NCBI RefSeq assembly: GCF_013409345.1
Contig: NZ_JACCBB010000001.1
Span: forward strand, 2,542,001-2,606,000
Length of the DNA stretch: 64,000 nucleotides
Source: Kineococcus aurantiacus
GTDB taxonomy: Bacteria; Actinomycetota; Actinomycetes; Actinomycetales; Kineococcaceae
Direction: 5' to 3'
Within the stretch, counting starts at the first letter, position 1; each line of letters begins with the position of its first letter. The position numbers and the translations under genes were made by a program. The notes beneath the pieces were generated by a model. That model was not told the origin of the DNA. It was given only the letters and a program-made list of their open reading frames with translations, and did no database searches. This document shows, piece by piece, positions 1-7,672 of this stretch.

Positions 1-2
1 GC

Positions 3-236
3 GAGCGGCTGTCCGACCTCGGTGTCCTGGGGCTGCTCAGCGAGTCCGCACCGTGGACCGTCGCGCGCGGGTTCTGGCCCGCCCTGGCCGCCGCCGTCGA
101 CTCCGAGGAGGAGGACGACGTCCTCGGCGACCTGTTCGGCGGCGGGGAGCCGCACTGGTTCGAGAACGTCATGGGGCAGCTCGGGGTCGGCGACGACCAG
201 GTGCAGCAGATCCGGAACATCCTCGGCGGACGCTGA
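3..236 (+). CDS. C-terminal fragment of an unrecognised protein
   Basis: An open frame enters the window from the left and stops at 234-236, giving the last 77 residues of a protein whose start lies outside. The tail is acidic in the middle (EEEDDVLGDLFGGG) and ends in a short helix-like stretch, QVQQIRNILGGR. I recognise no domain in this fragment. It converges on the LuxR gene at 267 with a 30-base gap. The frame is preferred because its third codon positions are almost all G or C, whereas the other two frames give Arg/Ser/Pro-rich shadow peptides. Confidence 0.7.
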   Translation, partial: ERLSDLGVLGLLSESAPWTVARGFWPALAAAVDSEEEDDVLGDLFGGGEPHWFENVMGQLGVGDDQVQQIRNILGGR

Positions 237-266
237 GGCCCGCGGGGGGACCGGGCGGGGCGGCGC

Positions 267-1400
267 CTAGGCGAAGAAGCCCGAGGCGCCGACCGCCTGC
301 CCCAGCTGCGGGGCGTACTCCTCGGCGAACACCCGGGCGGTGAGCTCACGGCGGCTGCGGACGCCGACCTTGTCGAACACCACCTTCAGGTGGTCCTGGA
401 CCGTGTACGCGGACAGGTGCAGGGTCGTGGCGATCTCGGCCGTCGACACCCCGCGCAGCACGAGCCGCACCACGTCCTGCTCGCGCGGTGTCAGCCCGAA
501 CGCCTCCACGAGCAGGGGCAGCACGTCGGCCCGCCCGGCGTCCTCGACGGTCACCGCGAACGTGGGGGCGGCGGCCTGACCGAAGGAGGTCAGGGGGGAC
601 GCGCTCACGACGACCCACCGGCCGTCGGCCGTGCGCATGCGGACACGGGGCGCCCAGTCCAGCTGTCCCTGCGCGAACCGCCGCGCGGCCCCGACCACCG
701 ACTGCACGGGCATCGGCAGGGCGCCCCGGCCGAGTTCCGGTCCGCCGAGCTCGGCGATGCGCCGGACCGCGGCGGCGTTCGCGGACAGGACGTCCCCGCG
801 GTCGGTCACGACGATCACCCCCGGGCCGGCCTCCTCCACGGGGGCCGCCCCGGCCAGCGACGTCACGAGGCTGGCCCGCACCCCGCGCGCCAGCGACGTC
901 GAGACCGTGCTGACGAACTCCATCTCCGCGGCGTTGAACGTCGTGGCGCGGTCGCCGGTGTCGCGGAACAGCGCCAGGAACGCCCACATCGACCCGTCGG
1001 CGGTCACGGCCGTGCGCAGCTCGTCCGTGACGTCCCACAGCGGGTGGAAGAAGTTCTCGTAGCGGTTGCAGCGCACCAGGTCGCCGGCGGTCTCGCGGTG
1101 GGTCGTCGTGACGCCGCCGGGACGGTCCAGCAGGTCGAGGTAGTCGTAGACGTCCTCGACGACGTACTCGTGGAACGCCCACCGCTCGTCCTGCTCCGGC
1201 GTGACCGTCGTCATCGTCCCGGTCTTCAGCGCGCTGGTCACCAACCGCGTCGCAGGGTCGGTCGTGGCGAAGCAGGCCGCCGCGAACGGGACGGCCCGGT
1301 GCAGGACCTCCAGGCTGGCGGCCACGAACGTGGGCGTGTCCAGGCCCGTCGTGCTGAGGGCGTCGAGCTGCGCGCGGGTGCGTTCCGTCGGCGAGGCCAC
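267..1400 (-). CDS. LuxR-family transcriptional regulator with GAF/PAS-like sensor region
   Basis: The protein has 377 residues and a GTG start. Residues about 303-360 form a clear LuxR/NarL helix-turn-helix, beginning LTPREQDVVRLVLRGVSTAEIA and continuing with the recognition helix SAYTVQDHLKVVFDKVGVRSR. The N-terminal part (about 1-160) looks like a GAF-type sensor. Residues about 180-290 resemble a PAS fold (GVIVVTDRGDVLSANAAA). No receiver domain is visible, so it probably senses a small molecule directly rather than a phosphoryl signal. It is divergent from ridA and the FAD oxidoreductase. The 113-bp gap between them holds two CCCCAG-type palindromes, which suggests it controls that operon and itself. 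The ligand is unknown. Confidence 0.85.
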   Translation of the reverse strand: MASPTERTRAQLDALSTTGLDTPTFVAASLEVLHRAVPFAAACFATTDPATRLVTSALKTGTMTTVTPEQDERWAFHEYVVEDVYDYLDLLDRPGGVTTTHRETAGDLVRCNRYENFFHPLWDVTDELRTAVTADGSMWAFLALFRDTGDRATTFNAAEMEFVSTVSTSLARGVRASLVTSLAGAAPVEEAGPGVIVVTDRGDVLSANAAAVRRIAELGGPELGRGALPMPVQSVVGAARRFAQGQLDWAPRVRMRTADGRWVVVSASPLTSFGQAAAPTFAVTVEDAGRADVLPLLVEAFGLTPREQDVVRLVLRGVSTAEIATTLHLSAYTVQDHLKVVFDKVGVRSRRELTARVFAEEYAPQLGQAVGASGFFA

Positions 1401-1436
1401 GCACCCGAGTCTGCGCCCCGCGGGGACCGGGGGGAA

Positions 1437-1476
1437 CCCCAGAGTTCTGGGGTCGCGGTTCCCCAGGACGCTGGGG
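1437..1476. promoter_or_regulatory. Paired palindromes in the luxR/ridA divergent promoter
   Basis: Two 16-bp palindromes lie 24 bp apart centre to centre. Positions 1437-1452 read CCCCAGAGTTCTGGGG (7-bp arms) and 1461-1476 read CCCCAGGACGCTGGGG (6-bp arms). They sit between the LuxR start (1400) and the ridA start (1514). Tandem dyads of this kind are typical regulator binding sites. Assignment to the adjacent LuxR protein is inferred from position only. Confidence 0.5.
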
Positions 1477-1513
1477 TGTTCCGGCCCCGGGCGGCGGCGG
1501 CACCGTTCCCGGC

Positions 1514-1921
1514 ATGCCCACCACGCAGACCAGCGGGACCACCCGCATCAACCCGAGCAGCTGGAACCTCGCCCTCGGGTTCGACCAGGCCCAGCTCCGT
1601 CCCGCCCCGACCCGGCTGCTGACCTGCGCCGGCCAGGGGTCCGTCGACCGCGACGGGCGCCTCGTGCACGACGGCGACGTCACCGCCCAGATCGCCCTCG
1701 CCGTGGAGAACGTCGAGGACCTGCTGCACCGCGCCGGGATGGACTTCGGCGACGTCCTGCACCTGACCGTCCACGCCACCGACGTCGACGCCGTCCTGGC
1801 CGGGTACGGCCTGATCGCCGAGCGGTTCGCCCCGGCGACCCCGCCCGCCACGCTCGTCGGCGTCGACCGCCTCGCGGTGCCCGGGATGCTCGTCGAGATC
1901 ACCGTCACGGCGGGCCGCTGA
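1514..1921 (+). CDS. RidA family (YjgF/YER057c) protein
   Basis: The 135-residue product matches RidA in length and layout. These proteins form trimers and typically hydrolyse reactive enamine/imine intermediates, though many paralogues have other pathway-specific roles. Visible features are a central ALAVENVEDLLHRAGMDFGDVLHLTVHATDVDAV block and the C-terminal strand GMLVEITVTAG. The conserved Arg that binds the carboxylate in RidA proper is not obvious, because the usual 'P.R' signature reads PPATLVGVDRLAVPGM. It may therefore belong to a divergent subgroup. Its stop overlaps the ATG of the FAD oxidoreductase (TGATG), so the two are translationally coupled and probably act in one pathway. 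Confidence 0.85.
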   Translation: MPTTQTSGTTRINPSSWNLALGFDQAQLRPAPTRLLTCAGQGSVDRDGRLVHDGDVTAQIALAVENVEDLLHRAGMDFGDVLHLTVHATDVDAVLAGYGLIAERFAPATPPATLVGVDRLAVPGMLVEITVTAGR

Positions 1922-3348
1922 TGTCCCGCCCCACGCGCAGCCAGCTGCTGCGGTCCCTCGCCGCCCTCCCCCTCCTCACCCCGTTCAGGAGCACCCCCGT
2001 GACGACTCCCCTCACCGCCGCCGACCAGCACGTCGAGACCCTGCGCGGTGTCCGGGGCCCGGTGCTCCACCCCGGTGACGGCGGGTTCGCCGAGGAGGTC
2101 GCCGGGTTCAACGCGGCCTTCCAGCCGCGCCCGTCGCTCGTCGTGGGCGCCACGACCGCCCACGACGTCGCCGCCGCCGTCCGGTACGCCCGCCTCACGG
2201 GGGCGGGGGTCCGGGCCCAGGCCACGGGCCACGGGCTGCGCTCCGACCTCGCCGGCACGGTCCTCGTCACGACGAAGCGGCTGGACGGGCTGCGGGTCGA
2301 CCCGCGGCACCGCACGGCGACCGTCGGGGCGGGGGTGCGGTGGCGGGCCGTGGTCGACGCCGCCGCCGAGCACGGCCTCGCCCCGCTGTGCGGGTCGTCG
2401 TCGCAGGTCGGCGCCGTCGGGTACACCCTCGGCGGGGGGCACGGCTCCCTGGGCCGCCAGTTCGGGTACGCCGCCGACCACGTCCGGTCCCTCGACGTCG
2501 TCACCGCCGACGGGCACCGCCGGCACGTCGACGTCCTGCACCACCCAGACCTGTTCTGGGCGTTGCGCGGCGGCCGCGACGGGCTCGCCGTCGTGACCTC
2601 GATGACCGTCGACCTCGTCCCCGTCACCCGGTTGCACGGCGGCGGGATCTTCCACCCCGGCACCAGCGCGAAGGAGGTCCTGCACACCTGGCGGACCTGG
2701 GCGCCGACCCTGCCCGAGCACGTCAGCACGTCGGTGGCGCTGCTGCGGCTGCCCCCGGACCCGGCCCTGCCCGAACCCCTGCGCGGGCAGTTCGTCGTCC
2801 ACGTCCGGTTCACCTCGACGGGCACGGCGGCCGAGGCCGACCGGCTCCTGCAGCCGGCGCGGTCGGCCGCGCCGGTGATCGTCGACACGATCGGGGAGAT
2901 GCCGTTCACCGCGATCGACGGCGTGCACTCCGACCCCACCCGGCCCATGCCCTTCGCCGAGAGCGGGACCGGTCTGCGGGAACTGTGCGCGGGCACCGTC
3001 GACGCGGTCCTGGCCCGCGCCGACGCGAGCAGCGGCAGCGTCCTGGCGATGGTCGAGCTGCGACTGCTCGGCGGTGCCCTCGCCCGGCAGCCGCAGGTGC
3101 CGAACGCGGTCACCGGCCGCGGTGCGGCGTTCTCGCTCATGGGCCTCGGCGTCCCCGCCGGACCCGGGGGCGAACTCGTCCCGCAGCAGCTGCACGCCCT
3201 GACCACCGCCGTGCAGCCCTGGGCGACGGCGGGTCCGCTGAACCTCGCCGGCGACGGCGACCACGGCTCCCTGTGGTCGGCGCAGGACCGGGCCCGGCTC
3301 GCTGCCGTTCGCCGCCGGTACGACCCGCGGGGGACCCTGGCCCCCTGA
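1921..3348 (+). CDS. FAD-binding (PCMH/BBE-type) oxidoreductase
   Basis: The ATG at 1921 overlaps the ridA stop and gives 475 residues. The N-terminus (LLRSLAALPLLTPF) is a short basic-hydrophobic stretch that could be a weak export signal. Residues about 60-230 form the FAD-binding PCMH domain, with the vanillyl-alcohol-oxidase/berberine-bridge signatures GHGLRSDLAG, CGSSSQVGAVGYTLGGGHGSLGRQ and ALRGGRDGLAVVTSM. The C-terminus ends in a BBE-like segment (DRARLAAVRRRYDPRG). Such enzymes oxidise alcohols, sugars or amines with O2. In the family a His in the first part and a Cys often hold FAD bicovalently. Here the GHG of the first part is present, while the Cys position needs alignment. The substrate is unknown. 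Confidence 0.88.
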   Translation: MSRPTRSQLLRSLAALPLLTPFRSTPVTTPLTAADQHVETLRGVRGPVLHPGDGGFAEEVAGFNAAFQPRPSLVVGATTAHDVAAAVRYARLTGAGVRAQATGHGLRSDLAGTVLVTTKRLDGLRVDPRHRTATVGAGVRWRAVVDAAAEHGLAPLCGSSSQVGAVGYTLGGGHGSLGRQFGYAADHVRSLDVVTADGHRRHVDVLHHPDLFWALRGGRDGLAVVTSMTVDLVPVTRLHGGGIFHPGTSAKEVLHTWRTWAPTLPEHVSTSVALLRLPPDPALPEPLRGQFVVHVRFTSTGTAAEADRLLQPARSAAPVIVDTIGEMPFTAIDGVHSDPTRPMPFAESGTGLRELCAGTVDAVLARADASSGSVLAMVELRLLGGALARQPQVPNAVTGRGAAFSLMGLGVPAGPGGELVPQQLHALTTAVQPWATAGPLNLAGDGDHGSLWSAQDRARLAAVRRRYDPRGTLAP

Positions 3349-3366
3349 CGGGTCGTCCGGCCCGGG

Positions 3367-4173
3367 TCAGTACAGGTCGGTGCGCCGGTCCCCGACGAGG
3401 TGGGCGCGCGCGGTCAGGCGCTTGTCCCGGGCCGCGGCGACGTCGACGTCGGCCACCAGCAACCCCTCCCGGTCGTCGGCGGCCACGGGCCAGCCGTCGG
3501 CACCGACGACCGTGGTGCCGGCCGTCCAGCGCTGACCGCGTTCGGTCCCGGTGCGGTCGCAGCACACCACGACGACCCGGTTCACGCGGGCCGTGGCCAT
3601 CGCGATGACGACCTCGGGGGGCCGTTCACCGTCCGGCCGCGGCACCAGCGGCCAGTTCGTCGGCACGGCCAGGACCTCCGCCCCGGCGAGCGCGACGTGC
3701 CGGGTGAGCTCGGGGAACTCCAGGTCGTAGCAGACCAGCGGCGCGAGCCGGCCGAACCCGGTGTCCAGGACCGGGGGCAGGGCGTCGCCGGCGACGAAGA
3801 ACCGCTTCTCCTCGTCCCACAGGTGGACCTTGCGGTACACGGCGCGGACGCCCGTGCGGTCCACGACGGCGGCGCTGTTGAACAGCTCCCCGTCCGGACC
3901 CCGCTCGCAGAAACCCCCGACGACGACGGCGTCCCCCGCGGCCTGCGCCCAGCGGGTGAAGACGTCGTGGTCCGGGCCGATCGCCACGCCGGCCGCCTCC
4001 TCGACGGAGGCGAACACGTACCCGGAGGTGACGAGCTCGGGCAGGACGACGAGGTCGGCACCGGCCGCGGCGGCGTCCCGCACCGCCTGCACGGACCGGT
4101 CGCAGTTCCCGGCGAGGTCCCCCACCCGGGGCGCCGAGGTGTGGCAGGCGACGCGCGTCGTCGGGGAGGTCAC
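3367..4173 (-). CDS. Carbon-nitrogen hydrolase (nitrilase superfamily)
   Basis: The 268-residue protein starts with GTG at 4173, overlapping the HisD-like stop as GTGA. The catalytic Glu-Lys-Cys triad of the superfamily is visible: Glu in VVLPELVTSGY, Lys in VYRKVHLWDEEK and Cys in APLVCYDLEFPE. The length and the single-domain layout fit an amidase or N-carbamoyl-type hydrolase rather than a large nitrilase. There is no signal peptide. Coupling to the HisD-like dehydrogenase puts it in the same degradative or salvage route. The actual amide substrate cannot be read from the sequence. Confidence 0.9.
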   Translation of the reverse strand: MTSPTTRVACHTSAPRVGDLAGNCDRSVQAVRDAAAAGADLVVLPELVTSGYVFASVEEAAGVAIGPDHDVFTRWAQAAGDAVVVGGFCERGPDGELFNSAAVVDRTGVRAVYRKVHLWDEEKRFFVAGDALPPVLDTGFGRLAPLVCYDLEFPELTRHVALAGAEVLAVPTNWPLVPRPDGERPPEVVIAMATARVNRVVVVCCDRTGTERGQRWTAGTTVVGADGWPVAADDREGLLVADVDVAAARDKRLTARAHLVGDRRTDLY

Positions 4174-5486
4174 CGCCAGCGGGCGGTGCGCAGGGTGGCG
4201 GTGGCGCTGTGCGCGGCCATCCCCTCGGAGTCGGAGATGACCTGCACCGCCGTGGCGAGGTCGGGCGTCGCCTCGCGCGCGATCCGCTGGTACGTGAGGG
4301 GTTTGAGGTAGCGGGAGACCGACAGCCCGGCGCTGTGCTTCGCGCCGCCCGCGGTCGGCAGGGTGTGGTTCGTACCGGCCATCCCTTTGTCGGAGTAGGC
4401 GACCGTGGACCACGGGCCGATGAACAGCGAGCCGTAGTTCGTCAGTCGGTCGTGGTACCAGTCGTCGTCGGCCGTGAGGACCTCGAGGTGCTCGGGGGCG
4501 AGGTCGTCCATCAGGGTGGCGGCCGTCTCGCGGTCGGCGGCCCACGTGACGCTGCCGTGGTCGCGCCAGGCGGCCCCGGCGATGTCGCGGGTCGCGAGGG
4601 TCTGGAGCTGGTGGTCGACCTCGGCGACGACCGCCCGGGCCAGTTCCTGCGACGTCGTCACGAGCGCGGCGGGGGAGTTGGGGCCGTGCTCGGCCTGGCC
4701 GAGCAGGTCGGCCGCCACGAGCACCGGGTCGGCCGTCTCGTCGGCGATCACGGCGACCTCCGAGGGGCCGGCGAGCAGGTCGATGGCGACGGTCCCGAAC
4801 AACTGCCGCTTGGCCTCGGCGACGAACGCGTTGCCCGCTCCGACGAGCATGTCGACGGGGCCGTCGCCGACGAGCCCGAACGCCATGGCCGCCAGCGCCT
4901 GCACGCCGCCGAGGACGAACACCCGGTCGACCCCGGAGACCGCGGCGGCGTAGAGGACGGCGTCGTTCGCGCCGCCGTGCGGCTGCGGGGGGGTGCACGC
5001 GACCACCGACGGGACCCCGGCGACCTTGGCGACGCCGACCGTCATGAAGGCGCTCGCGGTCAGCGGGAACCGGCCCGCGGGCAGGTAGGCCCCGACGCGG
5101 CCGACGGGCACGTACCTCTGGCCGACGACGAGGCCGGGGGTGAGCTCGGTGGAGAAGTCGACGAGGTGCTCGCGCTGGGCGGCCGCGAAGGCGCGGGTGC
5201 GCTCCCCGCCGAGTTCGATGGCCGACCGCAGGTCGGCCGGGAGCCGGTCCCCGCTGCGGGCGACGGTCTCGGCGTCGAGTTCCACGGGGCGCCCGTCGTA
5301 CCCGTCGAGCTCGGCGGCGTAGCGCAGGACGGCGTCCAGCCCGCCCTTCTCGATGTCGGTGAGCATCCCGGAGACGCGGGCGGCGACGGCGGGGTCGCGC
5401 TGCGCGGGCGGGGTGCTGACGGCCGGCGTCTTCACCGGCGTGAACCGACCGGCGAGGGCGGTCAGGAGGGCGGGGGTGAACTGCAT
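4170..5486 (-). CDS. HisD-family NAD-dependent dehydrogenase (paralogue 1)
   Basis: The 438-residue product is full length for histidinol dehydrogenase. It keeps the fold landmarks and metal ligands of the family: Gln and His in LLGQAEHGPNSP, DKGMAGTNHTLPT, the APEHLE motif and a C-terminal His in EGMAAHSATATL. The nucleotide/active-site loop reads LPAGRFPLTASAFMT, rather than the PGG..AYPS type expected in biosynthetic HisD. No other his gene is nearby. Its context (nitrilase, LysR) is catabolic, so oxidation of some other amino-alcohol or polyol to the acid is more likely than histidine synthesis. The family also contains the sulfopropanediol dehydrogenase HpsN. It is divergent from the LysR gene. 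Confidence 0.8.
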   Translation of the reverse strand: MQFTPALLTALAGRFTPVKTPAVSTPPAQRDPAVAARVSGMLTDIEKGGLDAVLRYAAELDGYDGRPVELDAETVARSGDRLPADLRSAIELGGERTRAFAAAQREHLVDFSTELTPGLVVGQRYVPVGRVGAYLPAGRFPLTASAFMTVGVAKVAGVPSVVACTPPQPHGGANDAVLYAAAVSGVDRVFVLGGVQALAAMAFGLVGDGPVDMLVGAGNAFVAEAKRQLFGTVAIDLLAGPSEVAVIADETADPVLVAADLLGQAEHGPNSPAALVTTSQELARAVVAEVDHQLQTLATRDIAGAAWRDHGSVTWAADRETAATLMDDLAPEHLEVLTADDDWYHDRLTNYGSLFIGPWSTVAYSDKGMAGTNHTLPTAGGAKHSAGLSVSRYLKPLTYQRIAREATPDLATAVQVISDSEGMAAHSATATLRTARWR

Positions 5487-5546
5487 GGCAGCAGGCTAGG
5501 AACGCCGGTGGCCGCAGGACAAGGACCAGGTTTCCTCCGGCTGCGA

Positions 5547-5559
5547 CAGGGTTACCCTG
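5547..5559. promoter_or_regulatory. 13-bp palindrome upstream of the LysR gene
   Basis: CAGGGTTACCCTG has perfect 6-bp arms around one central T and lies 6 bp before the LysR GTG, between the divergent LysR and HisD-like genes. It fits a LysR-type autoregulatory site. TACCCT (5553-5558) within it could serve as a -10 for a leaderless LysR message. Confidence 0.45.
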
Positions 5560-5565
5560 CGGGTC

Positions 5566-6477
5566 GTGACCCTGAACCAGTTGCGTGCCCTCCTCGCCGC
5601 CGCCCGGACGGGGTCGTTCGCGGCGGCCGCGACGGAGCTGGGCATCGCGTCGGCCTCGGCGTCCGAACTCGTGCGCCGGCTGGAGGAGGAGCACGGCATC
5701 GCGCTGTTCACGCGGGGCCCGCGCCGGCTCGTGCTCACGAGCGCGGGCGAGCAGCTGCTGCCCTTCGCCGAGCAGTCGGTGACGGCCGCCGACGCGGGCG
5801 CGGACGCCGTGCGGTCGCTGCGCGACCTCGGGGGTGGGGTGGCCACGTTCGGGGTGCTGCGCAACGCGGACTACTACCTGCTGTCCGGGCTCGTGGAGGA
5901 CTTCCACGCGCGGCACCCGGGGGTCCGGGTGCGACTGGTCGGGCTGAACTCGGTGGAGGTGGCCGCGGCCGTGGTGGCCGGGGAGCTCGAGGCCGGGCTC
6001 GTCGTCCTGCCCGTCGACGACGCGGGCCTGACGGTGACGCCCGTGCTGCGGGACGAGGTGGTCTACGTCAGCGCTCACCCCGAGCGGCTCAGTCGTCCGG
6101 TGACCACCGCCGACCTGGCCGCGGCGCCGCTGGTCCTCTACGACGCGCACTACGGGTGGCGGGACCCGACGCGTCGGCAGGTGGCCGGCCGGGCGCGGCT
6201 GGCCGGGGTGCGGCTGGAGCCGCTCATCGAGGTCGAGCACGTGGAGGCGGCGCTCGGGCTCGTCGCGCGGGGTGTCGGGGACACCTTCGTCAGCCGGGCC
6301 GTCGCGCGCAGCGCGGGCTTCCCCGCGAACCTGGGGACGGTGGGTTTCGCCGAACCCCTGCACGACGTCGTCGCGCTGGTGCAGCGGGAGGGGATCGCGG
6401 TCTCCCCGGCGACGCGCGAGCTCGCGCGGCTGGCCCGTCAGCGCCTGCTCGCGCAGGACGCCGACGGGCCGTCGTGA
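5566..6477 (+). CDS. LysR-family transcriptional regulator
   Basis: The 303-residue protein starts with GTG. Its N-terminal winged helix-turn-helix (VTLNQLRALLAAARTGSF, AAAATELGIASASASELVRRLEEEHGIALF) is followed by the periplasmic-binding-like effector domain from about residue 90. It is divergent from the HisD-like dehydrogenase with 79 bp between starts and a perfect dyad in the gap. Activation of the HisD-like/nitrilase operon in response to its substrate is therefore the natural prediction. It converges on the bicupin gene with only 6 bases between stop codons. Confidence 0.9.
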   Translation: MTLNQLRALLAAARTGSFAAAATELGIASASASELVRRLEEEHGIALFTRGPRRLVLTSAGEQLLPFAEQSVTAADAGADAVRSLRDLGGGVATFGVLRNADYYLLSGLVEDFHARHPGVRVRLVGLNSVEVAAAVVAGELEAGLVVLPVDDAGLTVTPVLRDEVVYVSAHPERLSRPVTTADLAAAPLVLYDAHYGWRDPTRRQVAGRARLAGVRLEPLIEVEHVEAALGLVARGVGDTFVSRAVARSAGFPANLGTVGFAEPLHDVVALVQREGIAVSPATRELARLARQRLLAQDADGPS

Positions 6478-6483
6478 GACCGC

Positions 6484-7653
6484 TCAGTCGTCCTCGGTCG
6501 CGGTGACCATGACGCCGACGGGGGCCAGGTAGCCGTTCGGGTCGATCATCCGGTCGGTGTCGCGGGCGGCGTCGACGACCTCGGGGGCCCACTCCAGGTA
6601 CACGCGGTCGTCGCCGGAGTTGACGACGAGCAGCTCGCCGGCGCCCGAGGGGCCCTCCTCGAGGCAGCGGAACGCGCGCCAGGCCCCCGGCGGGACGGAG
6701 AACGAGTCCCGCGGGCCGAGCTCCACCGTGGTGGCCGGGTCGCCGTTGAGGGTGATCGCCCACCGGCCCGACGTCACCAGCAGCGCCTGGGTGCGGTCGT
6801 GCCGGTGCCGCAGCAGCCCCTCCTCGGCGGCCGCGCGGACCCAGGCCACGTTGAAGGAGTGCGGTTCGGTGACGTTGGGGACCTGGCGGCGGTCCTCGGT
6901 CATGCCGTAGCCGATGACGAGGGCGAGCTCGGCCGCCCCGCCGGGCAGCGTCGCGCACAGCAGCGCGTCGCGGCTGTAGACCCGGTCACCGGGCTGGACG
7001 ACGCGGCGGCGCATCTCCTCGACGGAGTACGTCGTGAGCTCGTCGATGTACTTCGCCTTCATGGGCTTGATGAGGGCGACGTCCTCGGGCAGCTCGTCAC
7101 CGGCGACGGTGTCGACGAGGCGGTTGTCGGCGGTCAGGTGCAGACCGTGGGACTCGGCCTCCTTCAGCACCGACGGGCCCCAGATGATGCCGCCGGTGAC
7201 GTCGCGGCCCAGCACGGTCCACAGGATGCCGTCGTCGGGGCCCTCGTTGGTGAAGCCGCGGAAGATCCACGTCGGGACGGTGATGACGTCGCCGTCGGTG
7301 CTGACGTACTCGCCCTGCTTCCCGTCGACGCCCCAGCGGAGCCGGAACTCACCGCCGAGGTTCACGAACACCTCGGCCGTGAAGTGCAGGTGCAGGTTGT
7401 TGGAGATGCCGTTCGGCATCCCGGCCGCGCCGGTGTTGAAGCCGTGCGGTTCGGTGAGGTTGATGAACTGGCTGGCGTTCTGCGACACGCCGCCGCCGAT
7501 GAAGGCGTAGTTCTCCTTGCGGTCCGAACCCGGTGTGCGGCAGTCGATGAACGCGGCGTTGCAGGCGACCCAGTCGCTGCGGCGGACGGTGCGGCGCTCG
7601 ATCTCCGCCGCGTCCACGGTGAGTTCGGTGTGCTCGGTGTGCTCGGTGGTCAT
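6484..7653 (-). CDS. Bicupin protein (gentisate/hydroxynaphthoate dioxygenase-like fold)
   Basis: The 389-residue protein contains two cupin barrels. The first cupin, about residues 60-190, includes the His/Glu-rich NNLHLHFTAEVFVNLGGEF and the return motif GDVITVPTWIFRGFTNEG. The second, about 270-360, includes LLRHRHDRTQALLVTSGRW and GPRDSFSVPPGAWRAFR. The H-x-H...E ligand pattern in the first cupin suggests bound metal. The arrangement recalls gentisate dioxygenase-like bicupins, but the ring-cleavage activity is not proven by sequence. It lies 19 bp downstream of the NTF2-like gene in one operon, whose promoter region carries the LacI-type site at 8713-8726. It is therefore likely part of the same regulon as the 9875-15880 genes. 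Confidence 0.8.
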   Translation of the reverse strand: MTTEHTEHTELTVDAAEIERRTVRRSDWVACNAAFIDCRTPGSDRKENYAFIGGGVSQNASQFINLTEPHGFNTGAAGMPNGISNNLHLHFTAEVFVNLGGEFRLRWGVDGKQGEYVSTDGDVITVPTWIFRGFTNEGPDDGILWTVLGRDVTGGIIWGPSVLKEAESHGLHLTADNRLVDTVAGDELPEDVALIKPMKAKYIDELTTYSVEEMRRRVVQPGDRVYSRDALLCATLPGGAAELALVIGYGMTEDRRQVPNVTEPHSFNVAWVRAAAEEGLLRHRHDRTQALLVTSGRWAITLNGDPATTVELGPRDSFSVPPGAWRAFRCLEEGPSGAGELLVVNSGDDRVYLEWAPEVVDAARDTDRMIDPNGYLAPVGVMVTATEDD

Positions 7654-7672
7654 GAGGTTCCCCCGCGGCTTC

